Shown: in pieces, positions 34,750 to 45,934 of the stretch | Position numbering within the stretch: position 1 is the first letter of the stretch | Layout of the letters: each line of letters starts with the position of its first letter | Made by a program: the position numbers and the translations under genes | From: an uncultured Lachnospiraceae bacterium | Lineage (GTDB): Bacteria; Bacillota; Clostridia; Lachnospirales; Lachnospiraceae | DNA: 55,430 nucleotides | Assembly (NCBI GenBank): GCA_934320895.1 | Contig: CAKRFY010000018.1 | Location: 1-55,430, forward strand | Direction: 5' to 3' | Notes under the pieces: generated by a model | Databases searched by the model: none | What the model saw: the letters and a program-made list of their open reading frames with translations, nothing else | Told to the model about the DNA's origin: nothing

Positions 34750-36099
34750 TTAAAGTCTCTTCATAAGTTCTTCTCTCTGAGCCTCAAATCCAGGTTTTCC
34801 AAGCAATGCAAACATATTCTTCTTGTAGCTTTCTACACCAGGCTGATTGAATGGATTTACTCCAAGTATATATCCACTTACACCACATGCAAACTCATAG
34901 AAGTAGAAAAGCTGTCCAAGATAAAACTCATTCTGCTCAGGTACTTTTACTACAAGATTTGGTACATTTCCGTCTGTATGTGCAAGCTGAGTTCCCTTCA
35001 TGGCACTCTTGTTGATGAAGTCAAGTGTCTTACCTGCAAGATAGTTAAGTCCATCAAGGTCAACTGCCTCTTCCTGTATTGTGATATCATATGAAGGTTT
35101 CTCAAGCTCCATGATCGTCTCAAACATAATACGACTTCCATCCTGAATAAACTGTCCCATTGAATGAAGATCTGTTGTAAGGTCAACTGATGCTGGGAAG
35201 ATACCTTTCTGGTCCTTTCCTTCACTCTCACCAAAGAGCTGTTTCCACCACTCTGCTACATAATGGAATGCAGGCTCATAATTTCCAAGAATCTCAACAC
35301 TCTTTCCTTTGCGGAGAAGAATATTTCTGATTACTGCATATTTTAATGACTCATTCTCATCAAAATCCTTGTTTAAGCAGATTTCTCTCATAGAAGCAGC
35401 ACCTTCCATAAGCTTTGTAATATCTGCACCACTTACTGCGATTGGAAGAAGTCCTACTGCAGTAAGTACTGAAAAACGTCCTCCTACATCATCAGGTACA
35501 ACAAATGTCTCATAACCTTCTTCTGTTGCAAGGTTTTTAAGTGCTCCCTTTGCTTTATCTGTTGTAGCATAGATTCTCTTTGCCGCTTCCTCTTTACCAT
35601 ACTTTTTCTCGAGCATCTCCTTGAAGATTCTAAATGCTACAGCTGGCTCTGTTGTTGTTCCTGATTTACTGATTATATTTACGGAAAAATCTCTGTCTCC
35701 GATCACTTCTATAAGCTGTGAAAGATATGTTCCACTAAGGCTGTTTCCACAATAATAAATCTCGGGTGTTTTGCGGATCTCTTTAGATACGCTGTTGTAG
35801 AAACCATGTCTTAAAAACTCAATTGCTGCTCTTGCTCCAAGATATGAACCACCAATACCGATTACGAGAAGTACCTCTGAATCAGATTTAATCTTTTCTG
35901 CTGCTTTCTGAATACGTGCAAACTCTTCTTTGTCATAGTCAACCGGAAGGTCGATCCATCCAAGAAAATCATTACCTGCTCCTGATTTGCTTACAAGCAC
36001 ATCTTTTGCATCCTTTGCAATCTTTGCCATAGACTTGATCTCGTCCTCTGACACAATACCATTTGTTAATGAATAATCAAATTTTACCTGTGTTCCCAT
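34750..36099 (-). CDS. pgi: Glucose-6-phosphate isomerase
   Basis: 449 residues, the short Firmicute type. It interconverts glucose-6-phosphate and fructose-6-phosphate. Seen are [33 protein letters not shown] (phosphate-binding SxSGTTxE), [14 protein letters not shown] with the family signature, and the C-terminal [24 protein letters not shown] precedes the ATG. Monocistronic, ending in a strong terminator. Confidence 0.96.
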   Translation of the reverse strand: MGTQVKFDYSLTNGIVSEDEIKSMAKIAKDAKDVLVSKSGAGNDFLGWIDLPVDYDKEEFARIQKAAEKIKSDSEVLLVIGIGGSYLGARAAIEFLRHGFYNSVSKEIRKTPEIYYCGNSLSGTYLSQLIEVIGDRDFSVNIISKSGTTTEPAVAFRIFKEMLEKKYGKEEAAKRIYATTDKAKGALKNLATEEGYETFVVPDDVGGRFSVLTAVGLLPIAVSGADITKLMEGAASMREICLNKDFDENESLKYAVIRNILLRKGKSVEILGNYEPAFHYVAEWWKQLFGESEGKDQKGIFPASVDLTTDLHSMGQFIQDGSRIMFETIMELEKPSYDITIQEEAVDLDGLNYLAGKTLDFINKSAMKGTQLAHTDGNVPNLVVKVPEQNEFYLGQLFYFYEFACGVSGYILGVNPFNQPGVESYKKNMFALLGKPGFEAQREELMKRL

Positions 36100-36338
36100 T
36101 ATTGTTATCCTCCATTCCTGTGTCTAAACACCTGTAAATTTCCCGTCACTGCCCTGAATAACTCAAAACATAACAGCCACCGAAAATACATTATCTTTTA
36201 TGTAGTAAAACATGTCAATTACCACACTTACTTATATAATATAAATAATCCTCATTCATTTCAAGTTTAATTATTTAATTTATTTTATATTAAAATTTTC
36301 AGAATTTTAGCTTAATTGTTTTGAATAATTAACAAGAG

Positions 36339-37679
36339 CTATCTCTGATACTCCAAATTTCCAAACTTAGTATACTGTGACAACCATGCAAGTTCAACTG
36401 GTCCTGTTGGTCCGCTTCGCTGTTTTGCCACAATAACTTCTGCTACACCTTTCTTTTCCGAATCAGGATTGTAATATTCATCTCTGTATATAAACATTAC
36501 GATATCTGCGTCCTGCTCTATCGCTCCCGATTCACGAAGGTCAGACAACATCGGTCGTTTGTCTGGTCTTGACTCAACAGCACGTGAAAGCTGTGACAAA
36601 GCTATTACCGGAACATTAAGTTCTCTCGCCATAACTTTAAGTGAACGCGAAATATCTGATATTTCCTGCTGCCTGCTGTCACTTTTTCTCTTTCCGGCTC
36701 CCGTCATAAGTTGAAGATAATCTATTATTACAAGGTCAAGTCCCTGCTCAATTTTTAATTTACGACATTTTGAGCGAAGCTCAGATGCCGTGATTCCCGA
36801 TGTATCATCTATCACAAGATTTGAATTACCTATCTTTCTCACACTTCCAACAAGCTTATCCCAGTCATCGTCCTCAAGGTCACCTGTTCGTATCTTTTGT
36901 GAATCCACCATTGAATTCATAGCAAGCATACGTTTTACAAGCTGTTCCTTGCTCATCTCAAGACTGAAAAGTGCTATCGTGCTGTTGCTATGAAGTGCTA
37001 CATACTCAGCAATATTTAAGACAAATGCTGTCTTACCCATTGCAGGCCTTGCAGCAACGAGTATAAGATCGGATTTTTGTAACCCTGCCGTTTTCGCATC
37101 CAGGTCTCTAAATCCAGTCTCAAGACCTGTTATATTTCCTTTCTGTTTTGCTGCCTTCTCTATACTGTCAAGTGTTCTAAGCACAACATCCCTTATTGGC
37201 TCAAATTCACTTCCACCACGTTGCTGTATCACGTCAAAAACACTTTTTTCAGTATCTTCAAGAATATCCTCTAAAGGCTGAGTATCCATATAACATTCTT
37301 TTGAAACCTGCTCTGTTACCTTTATAAGCCTTCTTAAAACTGCTTTTTCATGTACAATATCCGCATAAAATTTTACATTTGCTGATGTTGGAACGCTCGC
37401 CAGAAGTTCACCAAGGTACTCTACACTGTAAAGTTCAGGTGTAACTTCCTTTTCGCGAAGTTTATTCTGAATCGTAACAAGATCCGCTCCTACTCCGTCC
37501 CTGTACATTTCCACAAGCGCATCGAAAATAATTCCATACTGCTGCTGATAAAACTCACCTGATGTAAGTATCTCGGAACATACCATTATCGCATCCGAAT
37601 TCAACATCATAGCTCCAATAACAGCTCTCTCTGCTTCCACATTATGAGGCGGAAGTCTTTTTATAACTTCTTCTTCCAC
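36339..37679 (-). CDS. dnaB: Replicative DNA helicase DnaB
   Basis: 446 residues. The N-terminal DnaB domain (PPHNVEAERAVIGAMMLNSD) is followed by a RecA-like helicase core: Walker A AARPAMGKTAF near 210, Walker B LVIIDYLQLM, and SQLSRAVESRPDKRPMLSDL, which is typical. It starts at a GTG preceded by AAGAGGT, 11 bases after the rplI stop. The gdpP-rplI-dnaB order is conserved in Firmicutes. Confidence 0.96.
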   Translation of the reverse strand: MEEEVIKRLPPHNVEAERAVIGAMMLNSDAIMVCSEILTSGEFYQQQYGIIFDALVEMYRDGVGADLVTIQNKLREKEVTPELYSVEYLGELLASVPTSANVKFYADIVHEKAVLRRLIKVTEQVSKECYMDTQPLEDILEDTEKSVFDVIQQRGGSEFEPIRDVVLRTLDSIEKAAKQKGNITGLETGFRDLDAKTAGLQKSDLILVAARPAMGKTAFVLNIAEYVALHSNSTIALFSLEMSKEQLVKRMLAMNSMVDSQKIRTGDLEDDDWDKLVGSVRKIGNSNLVIDDTSGITASELRSKCRKLKIEQGLDLVIIDYLQLMTGAGKRKSDSRQQEISDISRSLKVMARELNVPVIALSQLSRAVESRPDKRPMLSDLRESGAIEQDADIVMFIYRDEYYNPDSEKKGVAEVIVAKQRSGPTGPVELAWLSQYTKFGNLEYQR

Positions 37680-37690
37680 TTTTTTACCTC

Positions 37691-38137
37691 TTAAGCCTGT
37701 TTTACAACAACTCTGAGTTCTGCAGTTACTTCTTTATGGAGTTTTATCTTGACATTGAAAGTTCCAGGACTCTTTATAGGCACATCGAGTTCCATCTTCT
37801 TCTTATCAAGTTCATATCCAAGCTGGCTTTTTGCAGCTGCTGCAATCTCTTTTGTTGAAACAGAACCAAAACTTCTTCCGCCTGAACCTGTTTTTATTGA
37901 AACTGTTACCTGCTTTTCTTCAAGCTCTTTTGCAAATTCCTTTGCAGCTTCAAGTTTCTCTTTTGCTATTTTTTCTTCATTTTTCTTCTGAAGTTTAAGC
38001 TCATTTAAATTATTTGATGTTGCCTCAACACCCAGTTTCTTTTTTAATATAAAGTTTCTCGCATATCCATCATTTACCTTTACGATTTCCCCTTTTTTTC
38101 CAAGAGATTTTACATCTTCTAATAATATTACCTGCAT
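37691..38137 (-). CDS. rplI: Ribosomal protein bL9
   Basis: 148 residues, normal length. N-terminal domain [20 protein letters not shown] with [14 protein letters not shown], a long connecting helix rich in Lys/Glu, and a C-terminal domain ending [10 protein letters not shown]. It lies two bases after the gdpP stop and 11 bases before dnaB. Confidence 0.97.
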   Translation of the reverse strand: MQVILLEDVKSLGKKGEIVKVNDGYARNFILKKKLGVEATSNNLNELKLQKKNEEKIAKEKLEAAKEFAKELEEKQVTVSIKTGSGGRSFGSVSTKEIAAAAKSQLGYELDKKKMELDVPIKSPGTFNVKIKLHKEVTAELRVVVKQA

Positions 38138-38139
38138 TT

Positions 38140-40188
38140 CTATATTTCTCCTTCCTCGATCATTTTATCTATTTCTTCTTTAATCATATTTTTGGCAGTT
38201 TCCACATCAACATTTTCAAGCTGTGCACCTGCCATATTTATATGACCTCCACCACCAAACTGTTCCATCATGACCTGAACATTGACTTCATCAATTGATC
38301 GGGCACTTATATAAACTTTTCCTCTGTATTTTGTAAGCACAAATGATGCCTTAACTCCATTTATGTCAAGAAGTGAATTTGCAATTTTTGAAGCGAATAC
38401 AGTCGGTGATTCAATGCCCTCACTCTTACTTTCTGCTATGGCAAATCCACCTTCATAAAGCTCTGTATCCTGAATTGCTGCTGCTCTTATCTTATATTCA
38501 TCAATGTCCTCTCTAAACGCCTTTCTTATACGTACCGCATCTGCTCCATTTCTCCTGAGATATGCCATCGCCTCAAATGTTCTGACACCTGTCTTATTTG
38601 AAAAATAGTTAGTATCTATCATAATACCTGCATACATGGCTTCAGCCTCGGCTGACTTAAGTTTAAGACCATTACCGATATACTGCGAAATCTCAGCAAC
38701 CATTTCACTTGCAGATGATGCATATGGCTCAATATAAAACAGTACGGCTTTGTCAATAGCATCCCCCGCCTGTCTGTGATGATCTATCACAACAACAGAT
38801 TGAGCCTGCTCGATAAGTTCAGGACACTCTGTATAGCTTGCTCTATTTACATCGACGATTACAAGTACGGTATTTTCGTCTACAAGTTCTTTTGCCTCAT
38901 CACCTGTAATGATCATATCTTCCTCGTATTCTTTTGTATAAAACCTGTCTCTTATAGGTTTAACAGACTGACTCACCTCGTTTAATACGACATTTGCCTT
39001 TCTGTTTAGTGTCTTTGCAATACGATATATACCTATTGAAGCTCCAAAAGAATCGACATCACCTATTGAATGTCCCATTACTACGACTCTTTCCTTACCT
39101 TCTATAAGTTCCTTTAAAGCATGTGCTTTGACTCTTGCCTTCACTCTTGTGTTTCTTTCTATCTGAACACTTTTTCCACCATAGAATTTTTCCTGATCAG
39201 CCGACTTAACTACTGCCTGGTCACCACCTCTTCCAAGAGCAAGATCGATAGCAGCACGAGCAAGATCATATCTTTCAACAAATGTATCTTTTCCTAATCC
39301 AATACCAATACTTATTGTTGCACTTGTTTCGTTTCCAAGATTTATGTCTCTTATCTCTTCCAAAATAGAGAAGCGATTAGAACAGATTTCTGCAAGGTAA
39401 CTCTGTTTAAACAAAAACAAAAATTTATCCTTTTCAAGCTTTTTGGAAATAGCATCTATTCCCTGCATATACTTGTTTATTTTTCTATCTATCAATGCCA
39501 TGATAAGCGACTGCCTGATTTCGTCAATACTGTCAATAAGCTCATCGTAATTGTCAATATACAAAAGACCGACAACAAGGTTTTCTGCCTCTCTTTTTTG
39601 TTCGAGTTCCATCATATCAGTTTCATCATACAAAAAAACTGATATTAACTTGCTGTTATCCATAAGTTGATTTATATCAGTCTTTATAGCTTCATCAGCC
39701 GCTACATCTGATACAACAAGCTTCATAACTGCACGATAATATTTATCCTCTGACCTTACATGGATAACCTTAACCTCATCCGAATCAGGAAGACTCTCTT
39801 CGGTGATCTCTTCAAATATATTTGCTATATTTCTTCTTGCAGCTTTTTTATTAACTATAACCGATACAAATTCATCGTTGCCCCACAGCATATGACCATC
39901 TTCACTCAGTATTGCAAAAGGAACAGTGAGACTTTTCATCATACTCATCTGCATTTTACCATAGTTTACAGCAAATTCTATAAGGTCTTTTTTAAGTTTT
40001 CTTCTTCCTGAAAAGTTGATAAGAAGAGCTATCACCAGATAAAAAACAGTGTAGCAGATTCCCATAATACCAGCTCTTGTCGATACTGAAAAAAGCTGTA
40101 TCGTCATCAGAATAAATAACAATCCAAAAACCAGAGGCCATCTAAGATAAGTCTTAAGATTTCCTCTAAGCCTCATTCTATGTTTCAT
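38140..40188 (-). CDS. gdpP: Cyclic-di-AMP phosphodiesterase GdpP (YybT)
   Basis: 682 residues from the ATG at 40188, supported by GGAGGT upstream. Two N-terminal membrane helices, a PAS-like region, a degenerate GGDEF domain (about 170-300), and a DHH/DHHA1 phosphodiesterase core containing [11 protein letters not shown] and the C-terminal [12 protein letters not shown]. The family hydrolyses c-di-AMP to pApA at the membrane. It is first in gdpP-rplI-dnaB. The catalytic [17 protein letters not shown] segment has the expected His and Asp residues. Start is clear because the upstream ATG at 40224 has no ribosome binding site. Confidence 0.93.
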   Translation of the reverse strand: MKHRMRLRGNLKTYLRWPLVFGLLFILMTIQLFSVSTRAGIMGICYTVFYLVIALLINFSGRRKLKKDLIEFAVNYGKMQMSMMKSLTVPFAILSEDGHMLWGNDEFVSVIVNKKAARRNIANIFEEITEESLPDSDEVKVIHVRSEDKYYRAVMKLVVSDVAADEAIKTDINQLMDNSKLISVFLYDETDMMELEQKREAENLVVGLLYIDNYDELIDSIDEIRQSLIMALIDRKINKYMQGIDAISKKLEKDKFLFLFKQSYLAEICSNRFSILEEIRDINLGNETSATISIGIGLGKDTFVERYDLARAAIDLALGRGGDQAVVKSADQEKFYGGKSVQIERNTRVKARVKAHALKELIEGKERVVVMGHSIGDVDSFGASIGIYRIAKTLNRKANVVLNEVSQSVKPIRDRFYTKEYEEDMIITGDEAKELVDENTVLVIVDVNRASYTECPELIEQAQSVVVIDHHRQAGDAIDKAVLFYIEPYASSASEMVAEISQYIGNGLKLKSAEAEAMYAGIMIDTNYFSNKTGVRTFEAMAYLRRNGADAVRIRKAFREDIDEYKIRAAAIQDTELYEGGFAIAESKSEGIESPTVFASKIANSLLDINGVKASFVLTKYRGKVYISARSIDEVNVQVMMEQFGGGGHINMAGAQLENVDVETAKNMIKEEIDKMIEEGEI

Positions 40189-40289
40189 TCTACAAATTAC
40201 CTCCATAATGCCTGAGCAAGACATATTTTATTTGTCTTTGCTTTGGCAAATACAGTATAACATCAACAGATATTTACCGTCAAACAATG

Positions 40290-41150
40290 CTATTTTTCCC
40301 ATCTGCCAGAAGCTCCACATGGAAGTACAAGTCCATTTGACGATACTGGAAGTCCTATCTCCTGAGCTTCAACTTTTCCACCTATCTTTTTAACAAGTTC
40401 AGTATTTAACATATAAGAAAGAACTGCCGGTTGGAGTCCGGTCGTATATGAATTTATAAGAAAGAAAACCGGATCATCCGACAATACCTGCGTACAAAGC
40501 TGTATAAACGGATGTATTTTCTCCTCTATCTTCCATATCTCACCTTTCGGGCCTCTTCCATATGATGGCGGATCCATTATAATTCCATCATAATGATTTC
40601 CACGTCGTATCTCTCTTTCAACAAATTTTACACAGTCATCAACAAGCCAGCGGATAGGTGCATCTGAAAGTCCTGATGCCGCCGCATTTTCTTTTGCCCA
40701 TGTTACCATACCCTTCGATGCATCCACATGTGTAACACTTGCACCTGCTGCCGCTGCTGCAAGTGTAGCACCACCTGTATATGCAAAAAGATTCAAGACT
40801 TTTAAAGGTCTTTTTGCATTTCGTATCTTTTCTCCAAACCAGTCCCAGTTTACAGCCTGCTCTGGAAAAAGTCCCGTATGCTTGAATTTGAATGGCTGTA
40901 GATTAAATACAAGTTTTCCATATTTTATCTGCCATGTATTCGGGAGATCAAAAAATTCCCATTCACCACCACCTTTGTTACTTCTGTGATAATGGCCGTT
41001 CATCTTTTTCCAGCCTTTTGCTTTTTTAGGCGTATCCCAGATAACCTGTGGATCAGGTCTTACAAGTATATAATCCCCCCATCTCTCCAGTTTTTCACCA
41101 CCTGATGTATCTATAACTTCATAATCTTTCCAATTATCTGCAATCCACAT
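40290..41150 (-). CDS. Class I SAM-dependent methyltransferase (RlmI/RlmK-like)
   Basis: 286 residues with a Rossmann SAM site VLNLFAYTGGATLAAAAAGA (about 118-137), an acidic post-II loop VTHVDASKGMVTWAKENA, and the catalytic MDPPSYGRGPKGEIW typical of rRNA cytosine/guanine methyltransferases of the COG1092 group. No N-terminal PUA domain is present; the first approximately 95 residues are of a different type, as in a short clostridial subgroup. Probably an RNA methyltransferase; target unknown. GGAGG precedes the ATG. Confidence 0.82.
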   Translation of the reverse strand: MWIADNWKDYEVIDTSGGEKLERWGDYILVRPDPQVIWDTPKKAKGWKKMNGHYHRSNKGGGEWEFFDLPNTWQIKYGKLVFNLQPFKFKHTGLFPEQAVNWDWFGEKIRNAKRPLKVLNLFAYTGGATLAAAAAGASVTHVDASKGMVTWAKENAAASGLSDAPIRWLVDDCVKFVEREIRRGNHYDGIIMDPPSYGRGPKGEIWKIEEKIHPFIQLCTQVLSDDPVFFLINSYTTGLQPAVLSYMLNTELVKKIGGKVEAQEIGLPVSSNGLVLPCGASGRWEK

Positions 41151-41175
41151 ATTTTTTCCTCCATTAAATTTCTAT

Positions 41176-44100
41176 TTATAATAATTTTGATATCTCCTTT
41201 AACATCTCATCCACCTTAATAGGTTTTGAAATGTGTGCATTCATTCCAGCTTTTAAAGACTCTTCGATATCCTCGGTAAATGCATTTGCACTCATAGCCA
41301 CAATAGGCAGTGTTTTCGCATCCTCTCTTTCAAGAGCCCTTATTTTTCTCGCTGCTTCATGACCATTCATAACAGGCATATTTATATCAAGAATAATAAA
41401 ATTATATTCTCCCTGCTCACTGTTTTCAAACTCTTCAACAGCCTTCAGACCATTTTCCTTTACAACAACTTTAGCACCATGTATCTCAAGTACAGTTTTT
41501 GCAATTTCCGCATTGAGTTCATTATCCTCTGCTAAAAGGATCCTGATACCCTGAAGTTTTGATATTTCTGGCGCCTCATCATTTTTCTGTGCTGTATATT
41601 TTTCACATTCTTCCCTGCTTGGATAGGGCAGATTTATCTCAAAGCAAAACTCCGAACCTTTTCCAGGTTCACTATGTACTTCAAGCTTTCCACCCATAAG
41701 ATGCACAAAATTATTGCTTATGGCTAGACCAAGTCCGGTTCCACCATATTTTGATGTATTATTTCCAACCTGTTCAAATGCAATAAATATCTTTTTTTGA
41801 TCTTCTTTGCTTATTCCAATGCCAGTATCCTTAATATTAAACTTGATTTTTGCAGAATTTTTGTCCGAATAAACTTCCTGCATCCTTACTGTTATTTTTC
41901 CATTTTCCGGTGTAAATTTTAGTGCATTCCCAGTAATATTTATAAGTATCTGACTTAATCTGAGTTCATCCCCCACAACCAACGGCTTAGTATAATCCCT
42001 CTCAAGTTCAAACATAATATGCTTTGCATCCGTCTGTGATCTCATAAGCATTTCAACTTTATCAGCTATTTTATCAAGACTCATTATCTTGTTTGCAAGT
42101 GTCATACGGCCACTCTCAATCTTAGACAAATCCAATATATCATTTATAAGAGTAAGAAGATGATGTGAAGATGTCTCAATCTTGTCAAGACACTCTGCTA
42201 CTTTACTGCTGTCGGATATATTCGCTTTTGCTATATCTGTCATTCCAACGATAGCGTTCATTGGCGTTCTTATCTCATGTGACATATTTGATAAAAACGC
42301 TGTTTTTGCTTTATTTGCAATATCAGAATGAAGCTTGATTACATATCCTCCAAGAATATTTGAATACTTATTTAAATATTTTTTCTCAGCTTTTGTAAAA
42401 TTATTTTCTTCTCTCTCAAAGGCAACTCCACCTTTTATAGTTCCCTCTGCAATAATAATACAGATGATAGCATTTTCCAACATATTTTTATATATGTTAA
42501 ATCCCCTTATTTCGCAATATGTCCTTATCTTTTTGTCCGAACAGTCAAATAAAGTATGACCACTCTTTTTAATTTCTTTAAGTATTTTACTATCTATATG
42601 ATTGTTAGCAACAAGTTCCTTGTTTACATACTTTTTGTCTGATGACCACTGATATGTTATGCTTGCGTTCCGCTGCTCATCATCAAATTCATATACACTT
42701 ATTCTGTTTAAATGATAAAAAAGACCTGCTCTGGCAAGTGATATCTGAAGCGAGCTTCTAAGATCTTTTGACTCAACAAACAACTTATCTATATCTTTAA
42801 TAAGTTTTTCTTCTTCTTTCAGTTCAATATCAGCTTCTAGCTGCTGTTCCTCAACACTGTCTTCTTTTAAAAACTTCTCTTCATAATTCTCATCTTTCTC
42901 TTCCTGTTTTTGTTTCTGCGCTTTTGCATATTTGAGTGCTACATCAAACAACTTTTCAAACCAAGCTTTTCCTGTATGATATCCAAAATAATATTTAATC
43001 CTATTTATATCCTTTTCGCCAACATATACATTTGACAGGCACCTGCCTACCTCTCTGCGCAGCCTTCTGACATTAACCTGATCACAATCATGTATATAAA
43101 ACATAAAAGCTGCTCCTGGAAGTTTCGCTACATAAACCTTTTTCTCACTTCCAAATTTTCTAAGCTCACTTGCAATCATGACCATAAGATTATCTGCATA
43201 AATCTCTCCATAACACTCAATGATGTCATTCATATTTTTTATATTTATTATCATAACCTCATGTATCCTGTCAGCATTCTCCTCCTCAAGCTCCATCGCA
43301 ATCTGTCTGACATGTTCAAAAGAATACAGACCTGTAAGCGCATCCCTCTGTCTTGCAATCTGCTCTCTTTCCTCTCTTTCTTTTTCATCTGTAATATCAC
43401 ACAATCTTCCGACTATAAGTTCTATATTACCATATTCATCATATATCGCATGGCCCTCATATTTGAACCATTTCTCTATTATTTTTCCATTTTCATTTAA
43501 TTCTGTTTTAAATAGCCCACTTTGTTCCTTTTTTGTACCTAGTACCATATCAAGGATATTACTCCTATTTTCACTATCAAACCATGTCGATTCCGAAACA
43601 AACTTAATCATGTCCTTTATAACAATGTCATGTCTTTCCCCAGTAACAGATGCATTTGCATGATACTCATCATTTAACATATCATACTCAAAAATAATAT
43701 CATTTGAATTTTTCATCGCTATATTCATATGAGTATCTTTTCTTATAAGCTCCTCTATAAGTTCCCTCTGTTTAACTATATACGTTCTAAATCTTTTTGC
43801 CATATATCTCAAAACAGGAAATATAATCAAAAACTCAAGAGTAATCCCCGACACAAGAGGAAAATAAACTTTCCAAAATGACTCTCCTAAATATACATTT
43901 TTTAGTAATGCCATCGATCTAAACACATATGCTATCAATAAACACACATATGAAAGAATCATAATTCTGCCAGTGAGATGCTCATCAAAATAAAGACAGC
44001 TGACTATAGCCGCAAACAGCATAGTGGCATAAATTCCAATACGATACTGTGCTGAAAATGCTGAAATACACACAACAATGCATGCAAGATTATAATATTT

Positions 44101-44325
44101 AATAAAATTCTGTGATTTTGATAACTTTATTACAATACTTGGCGACAATCCGCAAAATGTACCTACTATAAATACTACCATACACATCTGCCGGCTTAAC
44201 TTAAATATTCCTATATAATTAAACAACAACATCAGCCATATGATAAAATTAGCACAAAGCAACCATTTACATACTTGTTTATTTACTTCTTTTTCATTTT
44301 CTATAAAAAACGGTATATTATCCAT
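41176..44325 (-). CDS. Hybrid sensor histidine kinase with PAS, degenerate GGDEF, GAF and receiver domains
   Basis: 1049 residues from MDNIPFFIEN (AAGGAGAAC upstream). About six N-terminal membrane helices (to about 185), a PAS domain (to about 315), a GGDEF-fold domain (about 330-460) whose signature is replaced by LPGAAF, a GAF domain (about 515-660), HisKA with His683 in NMSHEIRTPMNA, an ATP-binding domain (NITGNALKFT, DTGIGIS, GGTGLGLAIS), and a C-terminal receiver with Asp980 in ILDINMPVMNGH. It senses an unknown signal at the membrane and would phosphorylate its own receiver; no partner response regulator is adjacent. Upstream is the rnf operon end with terminator 44453-44488. Confidence 0.9.
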   Translation of the reverse strand: MDNIPFFIENEKEVNKQVCKWLLCANFIIWLMLLFNYIGIFKLSRQMCMVVFIVGTFCGLSPSIVIKLSKSQNFIKYYNLACIVVCISAFSAQYRIGIYATMLFAAIVSCLYFDEHLTGRIMILSYVCLLIAYVFRSMALLKNVYLGESFWKVYFPLVSGITLEFLIIFPVLRYMAKRFRTYIVKQRELIEELIRKDTHMNIAMKNSNDIIFEYDMLNDEYHANASVTGERHDIVIKDMIKFVSESTWFDSENRSNILDMVLGTKKEQSGLFKTELNENGKIIEKWFKYEGHAIYDEYGNIELIVGRLCDITDEKEREEREQIARQRDALTGLYSFEHVRQIAMELEEENADRIHEVMIINIKNMNDIIECYGEIYADNLMVMIASELRKFGSEKKVYVAKLPGAAFMFYIHDCDQVNVRRLRREVGRCLSNVYVGEKDINRIKYYFGYHTGKAWFEKLFDVALKYAKAQKQKQEEKDENYEEKFLKEDSVEEQQLEADIELKEEEKLIKDIDKLFVESKDLRSSLQISLARAGLFYHLNRISVYEFDDEQRNASITYQWSSDKKYVNKELVANNHIDSKILKEIKKSGHTLFDCSDKKIRTYCEIRGFNIYKNMLENAIICIIIAEGTIKGGVAFEREENNFTKAEKKYLNKYSNILGGYVIKLHSDIANKAKTAFLSNMSHEIRTPMNAIVGMTDIAKANISDSSKVAECLDKIETSSHHLLTLINDILDLSKIESGRMTLANKIMSLDKIADKVEMLMRSQTDAKHIMFELERDYTKPLVVGDELRLSQILINITGNALKFTPENGKITVRMQEVYSDKNSAKIKFNIKDTGIGISKEDQKKIFIAFEQVGNNTSKYGGTGLGLAISNNFVHLMGGKLEVHSEPGKGSEFCFEINLPYPSREECEKYTAQKNDEAPEISKLQGIRILLAEDNELNAEIAKTVLEIHGAKVVVKENGLKAVEEFENSEQGEYNFIILDINMPVMNGHEAARKIRALEREDAKTLPIVAMSANAFTEDIEESLKAGMNAHISKPIKVDEMLKEISKLL

Positions 44326-44452
44326 AGTTCTCCTTAATTCCATCCTTTATATACTAAACTCACATTTGTATCTCTGATACTTCCCTCTCATATTCTATAA
44401 AAAACAAATCTACATATTATTCCTGTTTATTATAGCATTTTTGAATATAAAA

Positions 44453-44488
44453 AAAAAGATATAGACATTACAATGCCTATATCTTTTT
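44453..44488 (-). terminator. Terminator of the rnf operon
   Basis: AAAAAGATATAG (44453-44464) pairs with CTATATCTTTTT (44477-44488), with an inner CATT/AATG stem. On the minus strand T-runs follow directly, 60 bases past the rnfB stop. Confidence 0.85.
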
Positions 44489-44549
44489 ATCAAAATATAA
44501 CTATTTCACCATAACTGATAAATTATTCATAATTAATATCAGGTAAATA

Positions 44550-45341
44550 TTAATGTGCAAGTATAACCTTCTTAGGACACTTAGCTGCGCATGCGCCACA
44601 TCCCTTACACTTGCTCTGGTCAATATGAGCAATATTATTTTCTACATGAATTGCATCAAATTTACATGTCTTTTCACAAAGTCCACATCCGATACATCCT
44701 GTATCACATACTGCCATGACCTTAGGTCCTTTATCTTTATTTGAACAAGCAACTGCCCACTTCGCATCATATGGAACAAGTTCTACAAGTCCATTTGGAC
44801 ATTCCTCTACACACTTGCCACATGCAACACATTTTTCTTTGTCTACTACTGCAACACCATGTTCTACATGAATTGCATCAAATTTACATGCTGCCACACA
44901 TGAACCAAGTCCCATACATCCAAATGAGCATGCCTTGTCACCACGTCCTGGTATGGCTGCTGCTCTCTTACAATCCGAAATTCCATAGTAATTTGCCTTA
45001 ATACCTGCCTTATCGCATGTTCCTGAACATTTGACATATGCAACCATCTTTACGCTGGCTCCGGCTGCTACACCCATAACATTTCCTATTTTTTCAGCAA
45101 CTGCTGCACCACCTACAGGACATGCATTTACAGGTGCTTCACCTGCTGCGATAGCCTTTGCTAAAGCATCACATCCGGCATATCCACAACCACCACAGTT
45201 ATTTCCTGGAAGAAATTCCCTAACTTCAATTTCCTTCTCATCAACTGGAACTGCAAATGCCTTCGCCGCAAATCCTAAAAGGAGTCCTATAAGAAGACCT
45301 ATTACACCAACAACTACTGCTGCCATTATTACGCCTGTCAT
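44550..45341 (-). CDS. rnfB: Rnf complex subunit RnfB (ferredoxin-like, electron input)
   Basis: 263 residues. A short N-terminal membrane helix, a 4Fe-4S domain CGGCGYAGCDALAKA, then cysteine-rich ferredoxin clusters CSFGCMGLGSC, CVACGKCVEECP, CIGCGLCEKTC and CKGCGACAAKCP. It takes electrons from reduced ferredoxin in the ferredoxin:NAD+ oxidoreductase that pumps Na+ or H+. It is the last gene of rnfCDGEAB. Confidence 0.95.
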   Translation of the reverse strand: MTGVIMAAVVVGVIGLLIGLLLGFAAKAFAVPVDEKEIEVREFLPGNNCGGCGYAGCDALAKAIAAGEAPVNACPVGGAAVAEKIGNVMGVAAGASVKMVAYVKCSGTCDKAGIKANYYGISDCKRAAAIPGRGDKACSFGCMGLGSCVAACKFDAIHVEHGVAVVDKEKCVACGKCVEECPNGLVELVPYDAKWAVACSNKDKGPKVMAVCDTGCIGCGLCEKTCKFDAIHVENNIAHIDQSKCKGCGACAAKCPKKVILAH

Positions 45342-45356
45342 TTATACTCCCCCTTT

Positions 45357-45929
45357 CTAAACAAGACCTGCAAAGCCGCAGAATGCAATTGCCATTAAGC
45401 TGGCTGTTACAAGTACGATCGGTGTTCCCTTGAAAGAATGTGGAATATCGTTAAATTCAATTCTCTCACGGATACTAGCCAATATAACAATAGATACAAG
45501 GAAACCAAGTGCTGTAAACAATCCTGTAACAACACTTTCTATAAAGTTGCAGCCATTTGTGATGTTGTTAAGTGCAACACCAAGAACTGCACAGTTTGTT
45601 GTGATAAGTGGAAGATATACACCAAGAGCCTCATAAAGAGGTGGCATAAACTTCTTTAAAACCATTTCAACGAACTGAACAAGAGCCGCAATTATAAGAA
45701 TAAATGCGATAGTTTCCAGATACGCAAGTCCCAATGGAACAAGAATAAAATAATATATCGGATAAGTAATGGCAGATGCTATCGTAATAACGAATGTAAC
45801 TGCCGCACCCATACCTGCTGCCGTTTCAACTTTCTTTGATACACCGAGGAAAGGACAGATACCGAGGAACTGACTAAGTACGACATTACTTACCAACATT
45901 GATGAAATCATAATCACAAATAAATTCAC
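45357..45929 (-). CDS. rnfA: Rnf complex membrane subunit RnfA
   Basis: 190 residues, six membrane helices, with LSQFLGICPFLGVSKKVETA and YLPLITTNCAVLGVAL, the conserved cysteine segments (Cys in GICPF and TNCAV) that ligate the intramembrane 2Fe-2S cluster shared with RnfE. GTG start with AAAGGAGG, a few bases after the rnfE stop. Confidence 0.95.
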   Translation of the reverse strand: MNLFVIMISSMLVSNVVLSQFLGICPFLGVSKKVETAAGMGAAVTFVITIASAITYPIYYFILVPLGLAYLETIAFILIIAALVQFVEMVLKKFMPPLYEALGVYLPLITTNCAVLGVALNNITNGCNFIESVVTGLFTALGFLVSIVILASIRERIEFNDIPHSFKGTPIVLVTASLMAIAFCGFAGLV

Positions 45930-45934
45930 TTAAA

